From Microbacteriaceae bacterium (GTDB taxonomy: Bacteria > Actinomycetota > Actinomycetes > Actinomycetales > Microbacteriaceae), in contig JAODME010000005.1 in NCBI GenBank assembly GCA_025465095.1, positions 124,001 to 188,000 of the forward strand: a stretch of 64,000 nt of DNA, written 5' to 3'. Below are positions 1-9,726 of this stretch, one piece after another; positions within the stretch are counted from its first letter, which is position 1; each line of letters opens with the position of its first letter. A program made the position numbers and the translations under genes. The notes under the pieces were generated by a model. It saw only the letters and a program-made list of their open reading frames with translations. It had not been told where the DNA came from and ran no database searches.

Positions 1-962
1 CTCCGGATGCCCAACTGGATCCAGCGAGGAAAAGACGCGACTCCGTTGCCCAGGGTGAGGTTGCTCCACGGGTTGTGGACCATGCTCGCTCCGGCATCCG
101 CGATCAGCCGCAGCTCGTCCTCGCTGCACCAGACTCCGTGCGCTGCTGACAGCCGTTCTGTCAGCAGGCCGTGATCGCCGAGCCGCGACACTAGGCCTCT
201 CTCGCCCGCCAGCGGGGAGCTGCATTGGGCTCGCGATTCGAGGAGGTGCGTGTGCACTATCGTGTCAAATTCCTCTGCCGCTCGAGCGCTCCACGCGAGC
301 AGTTCGTCACTGCACCGCTGCGGGCCAGACGGACCGAGGGCGATCTTCACCCTCGAGTCTCGGCCATGCCAGGAGCGCACGAGAGTGTGCTGCAACTCGG
401 CGAGGGTTGCCAAGTCCGGTGTTTCCCTAGCGTCCAAGCGCTTCAAAAGCATCGGCTCGAATGACGGCACGGGCGTGACCGTGCGGTGGGCGGGCATATC
501 GGCCACCATCGGGGCTAGCGTGACGCGGATGCCGAGCTCGACGTACGCCTGAAGGGCCCCCTCTATCGACTCGAGTGTGCCGCCGAGGTGGTCGAGTACG
601 GTGGTGGTGCCCGTGCGGAGAGCCGCGATACCGCCGATCATCGCGCTCACATAGCCTTCCTCGAAGTTGCGTCCAGCGGTGATGGCCGACGAGAAGGGCA
701 CCCAGGCCTCGAGCGTGAGCCCGTCAAACATGCCGCTGCCGAGATTCCCGTAGGAATGTGTGTGCGCGTTGACGAGCCCGGGAAAGACTAGACGCCCATG
801 GGCGGTGATCAGATCGTCATCCCCCGTCGGTGCGACACTGCCCGACGCGACGATGTTGCGGATCAACCCGCCCTCGATAATCAGATCCTGGGGGGACAGG
901 CTCATTTCTCCGGCCGCGCCCGTGACCACTTGTGCACCGACTATGAGGGTCCGACGTGACAT
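1..962 (-). CDS. Amidohydrolase of the TRZ/ATZ/cytosine-deaminase superfamily, C-terminus truncated by window edge
   Basis: Translated by hand from the complement (absent from the supplied ORF track because it runs off the window): MSRRTLIVGAQVVTGAAGEMSLSPQ...FPGLVNAHTHSYGNLGSGMFDG...VHTHLLESRAQ...AAHGVWCSEDELRLIADAGASMVHNPWSNLTLGNGV; HxH metal motif and SMVHNPxSN motif; no stop in 962 nt. Confidence 0.85.
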   Translation of the reverse strand, partial: MSRRTLIVGAQVVTGAAGEMSLSPQDLIIEGGLIRNIVASGSVAPTGDDDLITAHGRLVFPGLVNAHTHSYGNLGSGMFDGLTLEAWVPFSSAITAGRNFEEGYVSAMIGGIAALRTGTTTVLDHLGGTLESIEGALQAYVELGIRVTLAPMVADMPAHRTVTPVPSFEPMLLKRLDARETPDLATLAELQHTLVRSWHGRDSRVKIALGPSGPQRCSDELLAWSARAAEEFDTIVHTHLLESRAQCSSPLAGERGLVSRLGDHGLLTERLSAAHGVWCSEDELRLIADAGASMVHNPWSNLTLGNGVASFPRWIQLGIR

Positions 963-1257
963 CCGCACTCCTTCGACGCTCGCCAGTATGTCCGATTATT
1001 TCATGTCACGGAAACCGATTCGCTGAAAGCGAGTGAGACCCGGGCCCGGCTCGCGGGCGGGGTGACGCGATGAACCAGGCCGACAGCCGTTCTACGCTCT
1101 TCCCGCGCTTCGGTGCCTCATTCGCGAACATGATCGGCGCCTTCCGTGGAAACGCAAATGTCATGAGATGGAAACATTACGGTCCTAGCCTTAGTCGAGT
1201 CGCCCGCATCCTGCGACAGACCGAGATGCAAGCGACAGAGAGAGAAGGGCTTGAGTA

Positions 1258-2121
1258 GTGAGAGAGAATCTCAGCAAGAAGGCCAGTGCTGCCGGCCAGG
1301 GTGAAAACCCCGATGGAGTCGACGCGGTGGCCATCTCCGCGCGCAACATCGTCAAGACGTACACGATCGGACGTGAGGGCAAGCCCATGCTCGTCCTTGA
1401 TGACGTTTCCCTTGACGTCCGTCGCGGCGAATTCCTCGCAATCATCGGGCCAAGTGGCTCCGGAAAGACGACCCTCCTGCGAATTATCGCCAGCCTCGAG
1501 AGTGCAGACTCCGGTCAGGTCATCGCCCAGGGGCGACCGGTAACGCAGCCGAGCGCCGAACGAGCGATGGTCTTCCAGCACTTCGGGCTCTTTCCGTGGA
1601 AGAACATCATCGACAACGTCAAGTTCCCGCTGAAGATTCGTGGGGTCAAAGACGCTGAGGCGACGGCAATTGCACGAGATCAGCTACGGCGCGTAGGACT
1701 TAAGCCGCAGTTCGAGCAGAGCCATCCCCACCAGCTATCGGGCGGCATGCAGCAGCGGGTCGGCCTCGCACGTGCGCTTGCCACCGACGCGGATGTGCTG
1801 TTGATGGACGAGCCGTTCGGCGCGTTGGACGCTCAGACTCGTGAGGTCCTGCAGGGCGACCTGGCACGAGTGTGCGCGCAGACCTCCAAGACGGTCATCC
1901 TCGTCACTCACGACATCGACGAGGCAGTACTCCTCGCCGACCGCATTCTCGTGCTGACCGCCGGCCCCGGGCGGGTGGGCGAGATTGTCGACGTCGACCT
2001 GCCTCGTCCTCGCTGGGAATACGACGTGCGCGCTCACCCGAAGTATCCGGAGGTGCGCCGTCACGTCTGGGATCTGTTGCGTTCGCACATCACCGAGGAC
2101 GGCGCAAATGACGGCGACTGA
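1258..2121 (+). CDS. ABC transporter ATP-binding protein (nitrate/sulfonate/pyrimidine-type, SsuB/TauB-like)
   Basis: Walker A GPSGSGKTT, signature LSGGMQQRVGLARAL, Walker B VLLMDEPFGALD, H-loop LVTHDIDEAV. Confidence 0.93.
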   Translation: MRENLSKKASAAGQGENPDGVDAVAISARNIVKTYTIGREGKPMLVLDDVSLDVRRGEFLAIIGPSGSGKTTLLRIIASLESADSGQVIAQGRPVTQPSAERAMVFQHFGLFPWKNIIDNVKFPLKIRGVKDAEATAIARDQLRRVGLKPQFEQSHPHQLSGGMQQRVGLARALATDADVLLMDEPFGALDAQTREVLQGDLARVCAQTSKTVILVTHDIDEAVLLADRILVLTAGPGRVGEIVDVDLPRPRWEYDVRAHPKYPEVRRHVWDLLRSHITEDGANDGD

Positions 2122-2908
2122 CACAAAACGATTGCGACGGTTCAACACGGCCCGTACTCTGCGCCAGTCGCCGATGTGGGCCAAGCACCTCACGCTCGGG
2201 CTTGGGCTCATTGCGCTGTGGGAGCTGTCCTCACTGTTTCTCGACCCGATCGTGCTCCCACCGTTCCATTCGGTTGTGGTCGCATTCTTCGTGCTCCTCT
2301 TCAACGGTTCGCTCATCGCAGCGCTCGGACAGAGCCTCCTGCTCCTGGTCCTGGGCCTCGCGGCCGCGCTGGTGACCGGGCTCGTTGTGGGGATTATCGT
2401 CGGGCGGGTTTCGATTGTGGAACGCATGGTCGTCCCATTTCTGGGCGCCCTCTACGCGATGCCAACGATCGCGCTGATTCCTCTCATGCTGGTCTGGTTC
2501 GGCTTCGGTCTCGGCGGGCGAGTAGTTGTGGTCTGGCTGGTCGCGTTCTTCCCGATGCTGGTGGCGGTGCATGCCGGAGTGAGGGACGCACCGCGTGATC
2601 TGACAGAGGTGGCGCGTTCGTTCGGCGTTCGCCGAGAGATCACCCTGCTGCGCACTGTCATCCTGCCGAGCGCGCTGCCCATGATTCTCAACGGCCTGCG
2701 ACTCTCGGTGGGACGCGGCATCGTCGGCATGGTGATTGCGGAAGTTTACTTGCGGCTCGGAGGCATTGGCGGCCTGATCTCCGAATACGGCGCCGTCTTC
2801 CGTACCGACTACGTCATTGCGGCGATCGCGTCCCTCCCCGCGCTTGGCTTGCTGCTCGCCGCGGGCGTCGAGTACCTAGAAAGGCGCGTCCGCCACTGGC
2901 GGCGGTAA
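2108..2908 (+). CDS. ABC transporter permease (SsuC-like)
   Basis: Hydrophobic; EAA-loop-like segment; internal ATG at 2108 (MTATDTKRL) preferred over the upstream ORF start because it overlaps the ATPase gene end. Confidence 0.88.
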   Translation: MTATDTKRLRRFNTARTLRQSPMWAKHLTLGLGLIALWELSSLFLDPIVLPPFHSVVVAFFVLLFNGSLIAALGQSLLLLVLGLAAALVTGLVVGIIVGRVSIVERMVVPFLGALYAMPTIALIPLMLVWFGFGLGGRVVVVWLVAFFPMLVAVHAGVRDAPRDLTEVARSFGVRREITLLRTVILPSALPMILNGLRLSVGRGIVGMVIAEVYLRLGGIGGLISEYGAVFRTDYVIAAIASLPALGLLLAAGVEYLERRVRHWRR

Positions 2909-2976
2909 AACCCGAGCCTCGATCCCCCGAGTCCGCAATCCGCGACTAGGGAACATCTTCCACTGAAACAAGCGAA

Positions 2977-4065
2977 ATGGAGTCTCCAATGCTGCACACC
3001 AGCCCAATGCTTCGCCGTAGCGTCACGTTTATAGGAGTGGCCGGTTTGAGTCTGGCCCTTATTACGGGTTGTTCGAGCGCTGAAAATAGTGCAGAACTAG
3101 ACGACTCGAGCCAGACCGGGGAGAAGCCCTCCTTCGAACTGGACGGCGAGAACATCCGAATCACCTTCGGTGACGCGAGCGCCCAGTCGCTCGGCAACCG
3201 GTACATGATCGCCCAGCTTGAAGGATGGGGCGCGACGGTCGACGACATCGCTTTGACGACAGCTACCGGGCTGTCGGCAATAATCGCCGGCCAAGCGGAT
3301 TTCGCGGCCGGCCAGGGTGCGGACGAGGCCATTCTGGGCCTCGCGATGGGCGCCGACCTGACGGCGATCGGCGCACCCGACAGTGCTAATTCGTATGTCG
3401 TCATCGCGAGGAGCGAAATCGAGTCGATCGAGGACCTTCGAGGTGCACGGATCGCGACGTCGGGACCCGGCGGATTCAACACCGCGCTCATGTACCTTGC
3501 GCTTCAAAACGCGGGTATTGACCCCGACTCCGATGCGAGCTTGCTCTCCATCGGCGGCAGTCCGGAGCGCGCGGCCGCGCTGCTCACCGGCAACGTCGAC
3601 GCCACCGTCGTGTTTTATGCCGACTGGGCTCAGATTCAGGCGCAGTCTGACGACGTGCACCTGCTCGCGGTCATGGACGAACTCGTCCCGAATATCCCTG
3701 ACCTGTACTACTACGGGGAGACGGCGTATTGGGATGAGCACCCAGAGGTGGCCTTGGCAGTTGCCTGTGCGAACTTGAACGCGAATGCGATCATCTCCCA
3801 GGACAAAGAAGCGTTCGTCGACTTCGCGGCGTCATCGATCACCGGCTCCGATCGCGAGATCACGGATTACACGTACGATCGGCTCATCGAGCTCGACAAC
3901 TGGCCGACCGAGCCGGAGGAGATCATGAACCTGGATGGTCTTGACGCCCTTCAAGAGCTCCTTCTACAGACCGGCGACCTCGAGTCGCCCACCGACATCG
4001 GCGATCTCGTCGACCTGAGCTACCTCGAGGAGGCTCAGGAAATGGGTTGCGGTGTGAGCGACTGA
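2977..4065 (+). CDS. ABC transporter substrate-binding lipoprotein, NMT1/THI5-like
   Basis: Lipobox LALITGCSS; body typical of the SsuA/THI5/NMT1 family; sits between two permeases. Confidence 0.88.
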   Translation: MESPMLHTSPMLRRSVTFIGVAGLSLALITGCSSAENSAELDDSSQTGEKPSFELDGENIRITFGDASAQSLGNRYMIAQLEGWGATVDDIALTTATGLSAIIAGQADFAAGQGADEAILGLAMGADLTAIGAPDSANSYVVIARSEIESIEDLRGARIATSGPGGFNTALMYLALQNAGIDPDSDASLLSIGGSPERAAALLTGNVDATVVFYADWAQIQAQSDDVHLLAVMDELVPNIPDLYYYGETAYWDEHPEVALAVACANLNANAIISQDKEAFVDFAASSITGSDREITDYTYDRLIELDNWPTEPEEIMNLDGLDALQELLLQTGDLESPTDIGDLVDLSYLEEAQEMGCGVSD

Positions 4066-4937
4066 TGCAGACTCCTCCAAGCCAAGCGGCCAGTCTGCGC
4101 CCAGACGCTGTCACAGCGGAAGCAGCATTGGTGCCTTCGCCGGTAGCGGGGCGGCCACCGGGTTCGGTGCTGCGAGCATCGTGGTGGCAACTTGCGCTTC
4201 GGCGGTGGTGGCCCCCGGCCGTCTTCGGGCTCGCCGCGCTCATCCTGTGGGAGCTCATCAGTCAGTCGATCAACCCGCTTCTCTTCGCCGCACCTAGTCG
4301 CACCGTAGAGGCGTTCGGCGAGCTCATTCTGAGTGGTGAACTGCTCGATGCGCTGATCGTGACGTTGTCTTATCTGGTTCCCGGGCTCCTGATCTCCGTA
4401 GTCCTCGGTATCGCACTCGGAATCTTCATGGGGCGCTCGGTGACCTGGGGCACGCTTCTGCAGCCCTATCTCGACGCCATCTACGCTCTGCCAAGGGTGG
4501 CGATCATCCCGCTCGTCATCCTTTGGTTCGGCGTGGGCTACGAGGCACGAATCTTCATCATTGTGCTTGGTTCAGTGGTCCCCATCGCTATGAGCACGTC
4601 CGCTGGTGTCAGATACACGAGCGTGAAGCTACTGGAGGCCGCGCGAAGCTTCCAGGCCACCGAGTTGCAGATAATCCGGCATGTCGTCATCCCCTCCTCG
4701 ATTCCGTTCATCATTTCGGGACTTCGGATTGGTACTGAACGTGCCCTTGTCGGCGCGGTCATCGCCGAAGTGTTCCTGTCGCTCACAGGTCTGGGCGGCA
4801 TCATCCAGACCGAGGCAGAGCGTTTCAACGCCCCCTACGTGATTGCCGCCGCGCTGGTGTACGCACTACTCGGTGGGCTTTCCATGACGGCGCTCGGCGC
4901 GATCGAACGACGCATTGCGGCCTGGAAAGCCGCTTGA
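4065..4937 (+). CDS. ABC transporter permease (second, SsuC-like)
   Basis: ATG at 4065 overlaps the SBP stop (TGATG); hydrophobic; similar to the 2108-2908 permease. Confidence 0.88.
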   Translation: MQTPPSQAASLRPDAVTAEAALVPSPVAGRPPGSVLRASWWQLALRRWWPPAVFGLAALILWELISQSINPLLFAAPSRTVEAFGELILSGELLDALIVTLSYLVPGLLISVVLGIALGIFMGRSVTWGTLLQPYLDAIYALPRVAIIPLVILWFGVGYEARIFIIVLGSVVPIAMSTSAGVRYTSVKLLEAARSFQATELQIIRHVVIPSSIPFIISGLRIGTERALVGAVIAEVFLSLTGLGGIIQTEAERFNAPYVIAAALVYALLGGLSMTALGAIERRIAAWKAA

Positions 4938-5986
4938 CCGACCACCAATCAAGAAAAGGACCAATTGTGGAGCAGAGACCATTTACCTATGTCTCGAATC
5001 AGGATGTCCGTGCGATTCTCACCCCGGCGGACGCGGTTCGCATCGCACGGGACACCCTCGTCGAGCACGCTCGCGGTCAGGTGGATTGGGGTGACCCTCG
5101 GCAGGCGAACGTGAAGGTGAGGCAGTCACCGACGCACTACAAAATGAAGGGGTGCGTGTTGCACGGCATCGGCGTCGCGGGATTCCGCGTCGTGGGCCTG
5201 CGGCGTACCGATGAGGGCTACGCGGTCGCGGCGCACCGTCCGACCAAGAGCGTCCTCCTAAGCGATCCCTTGACTGGTGCGTTTTTTGGAATAGTGGACG
5301 AGCGCTGGGCCTACGGACTGCGCACCGGGGCGTGCGCCGCCGTAGCGATTGAGGCACTCATGGTGCCCGATGCCACCGACCTGACCATCATCGGTACCGG
5401 ACACATGGCTTACGCGACCGTGCAGACGGTGAATGAGATCATGCCGCTAGAGCGCATCCGGGTGTTCTCCCGGAGTCAAGATCGGCGCGAGGCATTTGCC
5501 GCCCGCCTGGCCCAGGATCTAGGCATCACAGTAGAGGTGATGGATTCCGTCGAGGCGGCTGTACGCGATGCCGCCGTGATCGTCACAGCGACGGAGGCTG
5601 CCCAGCCGATCATCCATCACGAATGGCTTCGACCGGGCGCAGTCGTCTACGCGATGGGCACCAACCAGGAGTGTGACACCGCGAGCTACGATCGAATGCG
5701 CTTCATCGCGGACGAGCGGCAGCAGATCGAAGTTTGTTTTGAAATCAAACGGTGGATCGAAGAAGGTACCTACGACCCATCAATGATCGAGGGCGACCTC
5801 GCCGAGGTCATCACCGGCAAGATCCGACGGGAGTCCGCGGATGACCAGTTTCTCGTGCGCAGCCAGGGCCTGGTCACACAGGACGTTGCCCAGGCCTACT
5901 GGATCTACCAGCAAGCCGTCGAACGCGGTCTCGGGGTCGACCTCGAGGCGTCGCTCGTCGATGACTTCGGCGCGGATCTGTTCTAG
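4934..5986 (+). CDS. Ornithine cyclodeaminase / mu-crystallin family protein
   Basis: Family-typical segments including RTGACAAVAIEALMVPDATDLTIIGTGHMAYATVQ (Rossmann) and QPIIHHEWLRPGAVVYAMGTN; true start may be GTG at 4967. Confidence 0.85.
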   Translation: MTDHQSRKGPIVEQRPFTYVSNQDVRAILTPADAVRIARDTLVEHARGQVDWGDPRQANVKVRQSPTHYKMKGCVLHGIGVAGFRVVGLRRTDEGYAVAAHRPTKSVLLSDPLTGAFFGIVDERWAYGLRTGACAAVAIEALMVPDATDLTIIGTGHMAYATVQTVNEIMPLERIRVFSRSQDRREAFAARLAQDLGITVEVMDSVEAAVRDAAVIVTATEAAQPIIHHEWLRPGAVVYAMGTNQECDTASYDRMRFIADERQQIEVCFEIKRWIEEGTYDPSMIEGDLAEVITGKIRRESADDQFLVRSQGLVTQDVAQAYWIYQQAVERGLGVDLEASLVDDFGADLF

Positions 5987-6420
5987 TGATGTCGTCATTT
6001 CTGGGAGAGGACAGACCCATTTCCAAAGTGAAGATCACGACGCTCGACGACGGCGTGATGATCCCAATGAACGACGAGAAGGGGATCTCCCGCTCGCTCG
6101 TCGGAGCGGCGGACGGAGCCAGGCTCGTTGATGTCCACGTCAACGTGATCAAAGCTTCCGTGCCGCCCGCGCCCTATCACGTCCACGATGTCGCTGAGAA
6201 CGTGTACATCATTCTCGAGGGTACCGCTCACGCGATTGTCGATGGGGTGCACTACATGTTGAAGCCGCGCGACGTCGTATTCATCCCGCCCGGCGTCCCG
6301 CACGCCGCTGGGAGCACGCCGGACGGACCAGTGACACTGATCGAGATCTACGCGCCTGTCGGGAAGGACTACCGACGCGTCCCGGCCTCGACTCCCATCG
6401 GAGCACCCGACGGTGAGTGA
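5986..6420 (+). CDS. Cupin-domain protein
   Basis: APYHVHDVAENVYIILEGTAHAIVDG...PRDVVFIPPGVPHAAGS = two cupin motifs. Confidence 0.88.
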   Translation: MMSSFLGEDRPISKVKITTLDDGVMIPMNDEKGISRSLVGAADGARLVDVHVNVIKASVPPAPYHVHDVAENVYIILEGTAHAIVDGVHYMLKPRDVVFIPPGVPHAAGSTPDGPVTLIEIYAPVGKDYRRVPASTPIGAPDGE

Positions 6421-6488
6421 GTCGATAACCGTCCCAGGCGACCTCGAAGGGATCAGCCCGGTTCTCACAAGAATCGGCTGAAGACTAC

Positions 6489-7103
6489 ATGGACGATCTG
6501 CTCACTGCCCTGCTCGGCCGCAACGGCGACGTGTTCCAGGACCGACTCCAGCGCAAAGCGGAACTGGCCCGCGACATCATCGCTTCGTCGTACCTGACGG
6601 GCGAGTTCACCATGTCAGACGGTCTCAGCTCGACCTACATCTTTCATCCTTCCCTGTTCATGACGAAACCGACGGTCCTCAGGCGCCTCGTAAGCGTGCT
6701 GGCCGCCCTCGTCCCTCAGCGCATCGACCGTTTAGCCGGCTCGGAGCCCGGTTCTCTGCCCATCGCGACGGGGTTGGCTCTCGAGACGGGAATACCGTTC
6801 ATCGCGCTGCGGGAGGTTCCTGAAGCGGCTCCCCTGAGCTTCGCGGCACTGGGGGAGGTGCACGCGGGTGAGCGGGTGGTCGTCGTCGAAGACGTGGTGA
6901 AGTCTGGATCTCGTGCGCTGGCTGCAGCCCGCGCGATCGAGCGCTCCGGCGCGATCGTGGACCGAGTCCTTTGCGTGATCGATCGGGAGGAGGGCGGCTC
7001 GGCGCTGCTATCGGAGGCAGGTCTCCTGCTCGAACCCCTTTTCACCGCTCGTGAGCTGTTAGTCACACCGGGCCGGGCTCCGGGGTCAAGGGGAGGGCGA
7101 TGA
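6489..7103 (+). CDS. Orotate phosphoribosyltransferase-like protein
   Basis: PRPP-loop-like VVVVEDVVKSGSRALAAARAIERSGAIVDRVLCVIDREEGG; OPRT-like fold order. Confidence 0.75.
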   Translation: MDDLLTALLGRNGDVFQDRLQRKAELARDIIASSYLTGEFTMSDGLSSTYIFHPSLFMTKPTVLRRLVSVLAALVPQRIDRLAGSEPGSLPIATGLALETGIPFIALREVPEAAPLSFAALGEVHAGERVVVVEDVVKSGSRALAAARAIERSGAIVDRVLCVIDREEGGSALLSEAGLLLEPLFTARELLVTPGRAPGSRGGR

Positions 7104-8410
7104 CCAGGGGAAAGCTCGACGCGCCCGTAGTGCTTGGTTCAGCGCGTGCCGAGCACATCGAGTCGATGATAGGGCAACTCGCGGAGCTCAGCGAAGGTGG
7201 TCCCGGTGTAACCCGCCTCGCCTACTCGCCCCTCGAACGCCGTGCCCACGCGCTCTTCGCCCAATGGATGAGCGATCTCGGCTGCTCCGTCACTACAGAC
7301 GCTGCCGGCAACACAATCGCGGAGCGGCCGGGAGCAGTGCCGGGAAGACCGGCCATCGGGGTTGGCAGTCACCTCGACTCTGTCTACTCGGGCGGGCGCT
7401 TCGATGGAATCGCGGGCGTTGTCGCGGGCGTTGAACTAGTACGCCTGTTGGCGGAAGCGGGTATGACCCTGGAGCATCCACTTCGCATTGTCGCCTTCGC
7501 GGGCGAGGAAGGCGCCCGCTTCGGGCAGGCCTGCGTCGGATCCAAACTTGCCGCGGGGCTCACCGCCCGGCACGTCCTTGACGAGCTGACAGACCGCAGC
7601 GGAACCAGTCTTTCTGCGGCGATGCGCGAGATCGGCCTCGACCCGGACTCCGCCGCCGCACAAGGGTGGGATGCCGACGACTGGGCAGTCTTCCTCGAAC
7701 TGCACATCGAGCAGGGCAAAGTGCTTGAGAACTCCGGCGCGGCGGTCGGACCCGTCGACCTAATCTCCGGATCCACCCGGCTTTCATTCGTCATGACCGG
7801 ACGGCCGTCGCATACGGGTGGCACCCCCATGCTCAATCGGTCCGACGCGCTCGCGGCGGCGGCCGAGGCGGTTCTCATCGCCGAAACGCTCGCTTCCGAC
7901 GACACTCACCGCGGTACGCGGGCGACGGTAGGGCGACTTTCTGTCGAACCCAATTCGATCACCACAATTCCCGGACGCGTGACATTCAGTCTCGATGTGC
8001 GTGACATCGACGCAGATCGGCAACGCCGCGCTGTCACCGAGATAGTTGGCCGAGTCATGGCGACGTGTCGACGCCGGAAGGTCACGCTTGAGGTGAATCT
8101 CATCGCCGACACGTCGCCGGTCGTGATGCCGCTGTGGGTTCGCCAGGCGCTGGTCGCAGGCGCCAAGGAACTCGATGTGCCCTATCGGGTACTCGGTTCG
8201 GGCGCGAGCCATGACGCTCAGATGATCAATACGTTTGTGCCGACGGCGTTGTTGTTCGTGCCTAGCCGTGACGGGCTTTCGCACGTGCCGGACGAGTGGA
8301 CAGAGTTCGCGCAGGTGGCTACGGGAGTCGACGTTCTCGCGCGCGCGGTGATCGGCTTGGACAAATCTATGACGGCGTCGGAGCGCGTCGCGTCAAAGGA
8401 GGAACTGTGA
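7100..8410 (+). CDS. M20 Zn-dependent hydrolase: N-carbamoyl-L-amino-acid hydrolase / allantoate amidohydrolase family
   Basis: GVGSHLDSVYSGGRFDGIAGV, AFAGEEGARFG, LELHIEQGKVLE, GRPSHTGGTPM, GSGASHDAQ motifs. Confidence 0.93.
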   Translation: MTRGKLDAPVVLGSARAEHIESMIGQLAELSEGGPGVTRLAYSPLERRAHALFAQWMSDLGCSVTTDAAGNTIAERPGAVPGRPAIGVGSHLDSVYSGGRFDGIAGVVAGVELVRLLAEAGMTLEHPLRIVAFAGEEGARFGQACVGSKLAAGLTARHVLDELTDRSGTSLSAAMREIGLDPDSAAAQGWDADDWAVFLELHIEQGKVLENSGAAVGPVDLISGSTRLSFVMTGRPSHTGGTPMLNRSDALAAAAEAVLIAETLASDDTHRGTRATVGRLSVEPNSITTIPGRVTFSLDVRDIDADRQRRAVTEIVGRVMATCRRRKVTLEVNLIADTSPVVMPLWVRQALVAGAKELDVPYRVLGSGASHDAQMINTFVPTALLFVPSRDGLSHVPDEWTEFAQVATGVDVLARAVIGLDKSMTASERVASKEEL

Positions 8411-9702
8411 CCGCGCTGACCATCAGGGGGGGAACCCTGCCAGGAGGCTCCCGCCGGGACCTGTTTGTCGAGAGGGGAGTCTTCGTCGAGTCAGAGGTTC
8501 ACGGTGCGACGGTCATCGATGCCGACGGGCTCGCGATACTGCCCGGCCTCGTCGATTTGCATACACATCTCCGTGAACCAGGATCCGAGCAGTCGGAGAC
8601 AGTGCTGTCCGGGAGTCGTGCGGCAGCCGCCGGGGGATTCACCGCGGTTTTCGCCATGGCAAACACCAGTCCGGTCGCCGACACTGCTCGTCTGGTCGAA
8701 CAGATTCAGTTGCTGGGAGTAGCGGCCGGATATGTCACGGTGCGTCCGATTGGTGCAGTAACCGTCGGTCTCAAGGGTGAGAGACTCGCTGACCTGAGGG
8801 CGATGGCGCGAAGTTCCGCCGCGGTACGCGTTTTCAGCGACGACGGAGCCTGTGTTTCTGATCCGCTCCTGATGCGTCTCGCTCTCGAGGAGGTTTCAGC
8901 ATTCGGCGGCGTCATCGCTCAGCACGCCCAAGAGCCGCGACTCACCGAGGGGGCGCAGATGAACGAAGGAAGCGCCTCCGCCAAGCTCGGCCTGACGGGG
9001 TGGCCGGCCGTGGCGGAGGAGGCCATCATTGCCCGGGACGTGCTGCTCGCGGAGCACGTCGGCGCGCGAGTCCATATCTGTCATCTGTCCACCGCGGGGA
9101 GCGTCGACGTGGTGCGCTGGGCGAAGGCACGGGGAATCCGAGTCACGGCAGAGGTGACGCCGCATCATCTGCTCCTCACCGACAATCTGGTCGCCACGTT
9201 GGACCCGCGCTACAAAGTGAATCCTCCGTTGCGTACCGGGGAGGATGTCGCGGCACTGCGTGCGGCGGTCGCCGACGGCACGATCGATATTGTTGCAACC
9301 GACCACGCGCCGCATCCTGTGGAGGCGAAGGAGGTCGAGTGGAGCGTTGCCGCCAACGGCATGGTAGGGCTCGAGTCGGCACTGTCGGTCGTGCAGGCTA
9401 GTCTGGTCGACACGGGGATGCTCGACTGGCAGGACGTGGCGCGGATTCTCTCCTCCGCGCCCGCCCTTATAGGCGGTCTCCCCGGCTACGACGCGCCGTT
9501 CGTGCCAGGAACGCCCGCCAACCTTGTCGTGCACGATCCGTCTGCGAGCAGGGAATTCGATACGACCGATCTGCATGGCCGGAGCGTCAACTCGCCGTAC
9601 CTGGCTCGTCGACTCCCCGGCCGTGTGATAGCCACCGTGCATGAGGGGCGCCCCACCGTTCTGCAGGGCGAGCTGCTGCCTGTCGATGAGGTCGCACGGT
9701 AA
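8407..9702 (+). CDS. Dihydroorotase-like amidohydrolase (PyrC/hydantoinase superfamily)
   Basis: GTG at 8407 overlaps previous stop; LPGLVDLHTHLREPGSEQSETVLSGSRAAAAGGFTAVFAMANTSPVADT and ATDHAPHPVEAKEVEWSVAANGMVGLESAL are dihydroorotase motifs. Confidence 0.88.
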   Translation: MTALTIRGGTLPGGSRRDLFVERGVFVESEVHGATVIDADGLAILPGLVDLHTHLREPGSEQSETVLSGSRAAAAGGFTAVFAMANTSPVADTARLVEQIQLLGVAAGYVTVRPIGAVTVGLKGERLADLRAMARSSAAVRVFSDDGACVSDPLLMRLALEEVSAFGGVIAQHAQEPRLTEGAQMNEGSASAKLGLTGWPAVAEEAIIARDVLLAEHVGARVHICHLSTAGSVDVVRWAKARGIRVTAEVTPHHLLLTDNLVATLDPRYKVNPPLRTGEDVAALRAAVADGTIDIVATDHAPHPVEAKEVEWSVAANGMVGLESALSVVQASLVDTGMLDWQDVARILSSAPALIGGLPGYDAPFVPGTPANLVVHDPSASREFDTTDLHGRSVNSPYLARRLPGRVIATVHEGRPTVLQGELLPVDEVAR

Positions 9703-9726
9703 TATTCCAGAGAACGAGGGAACATT

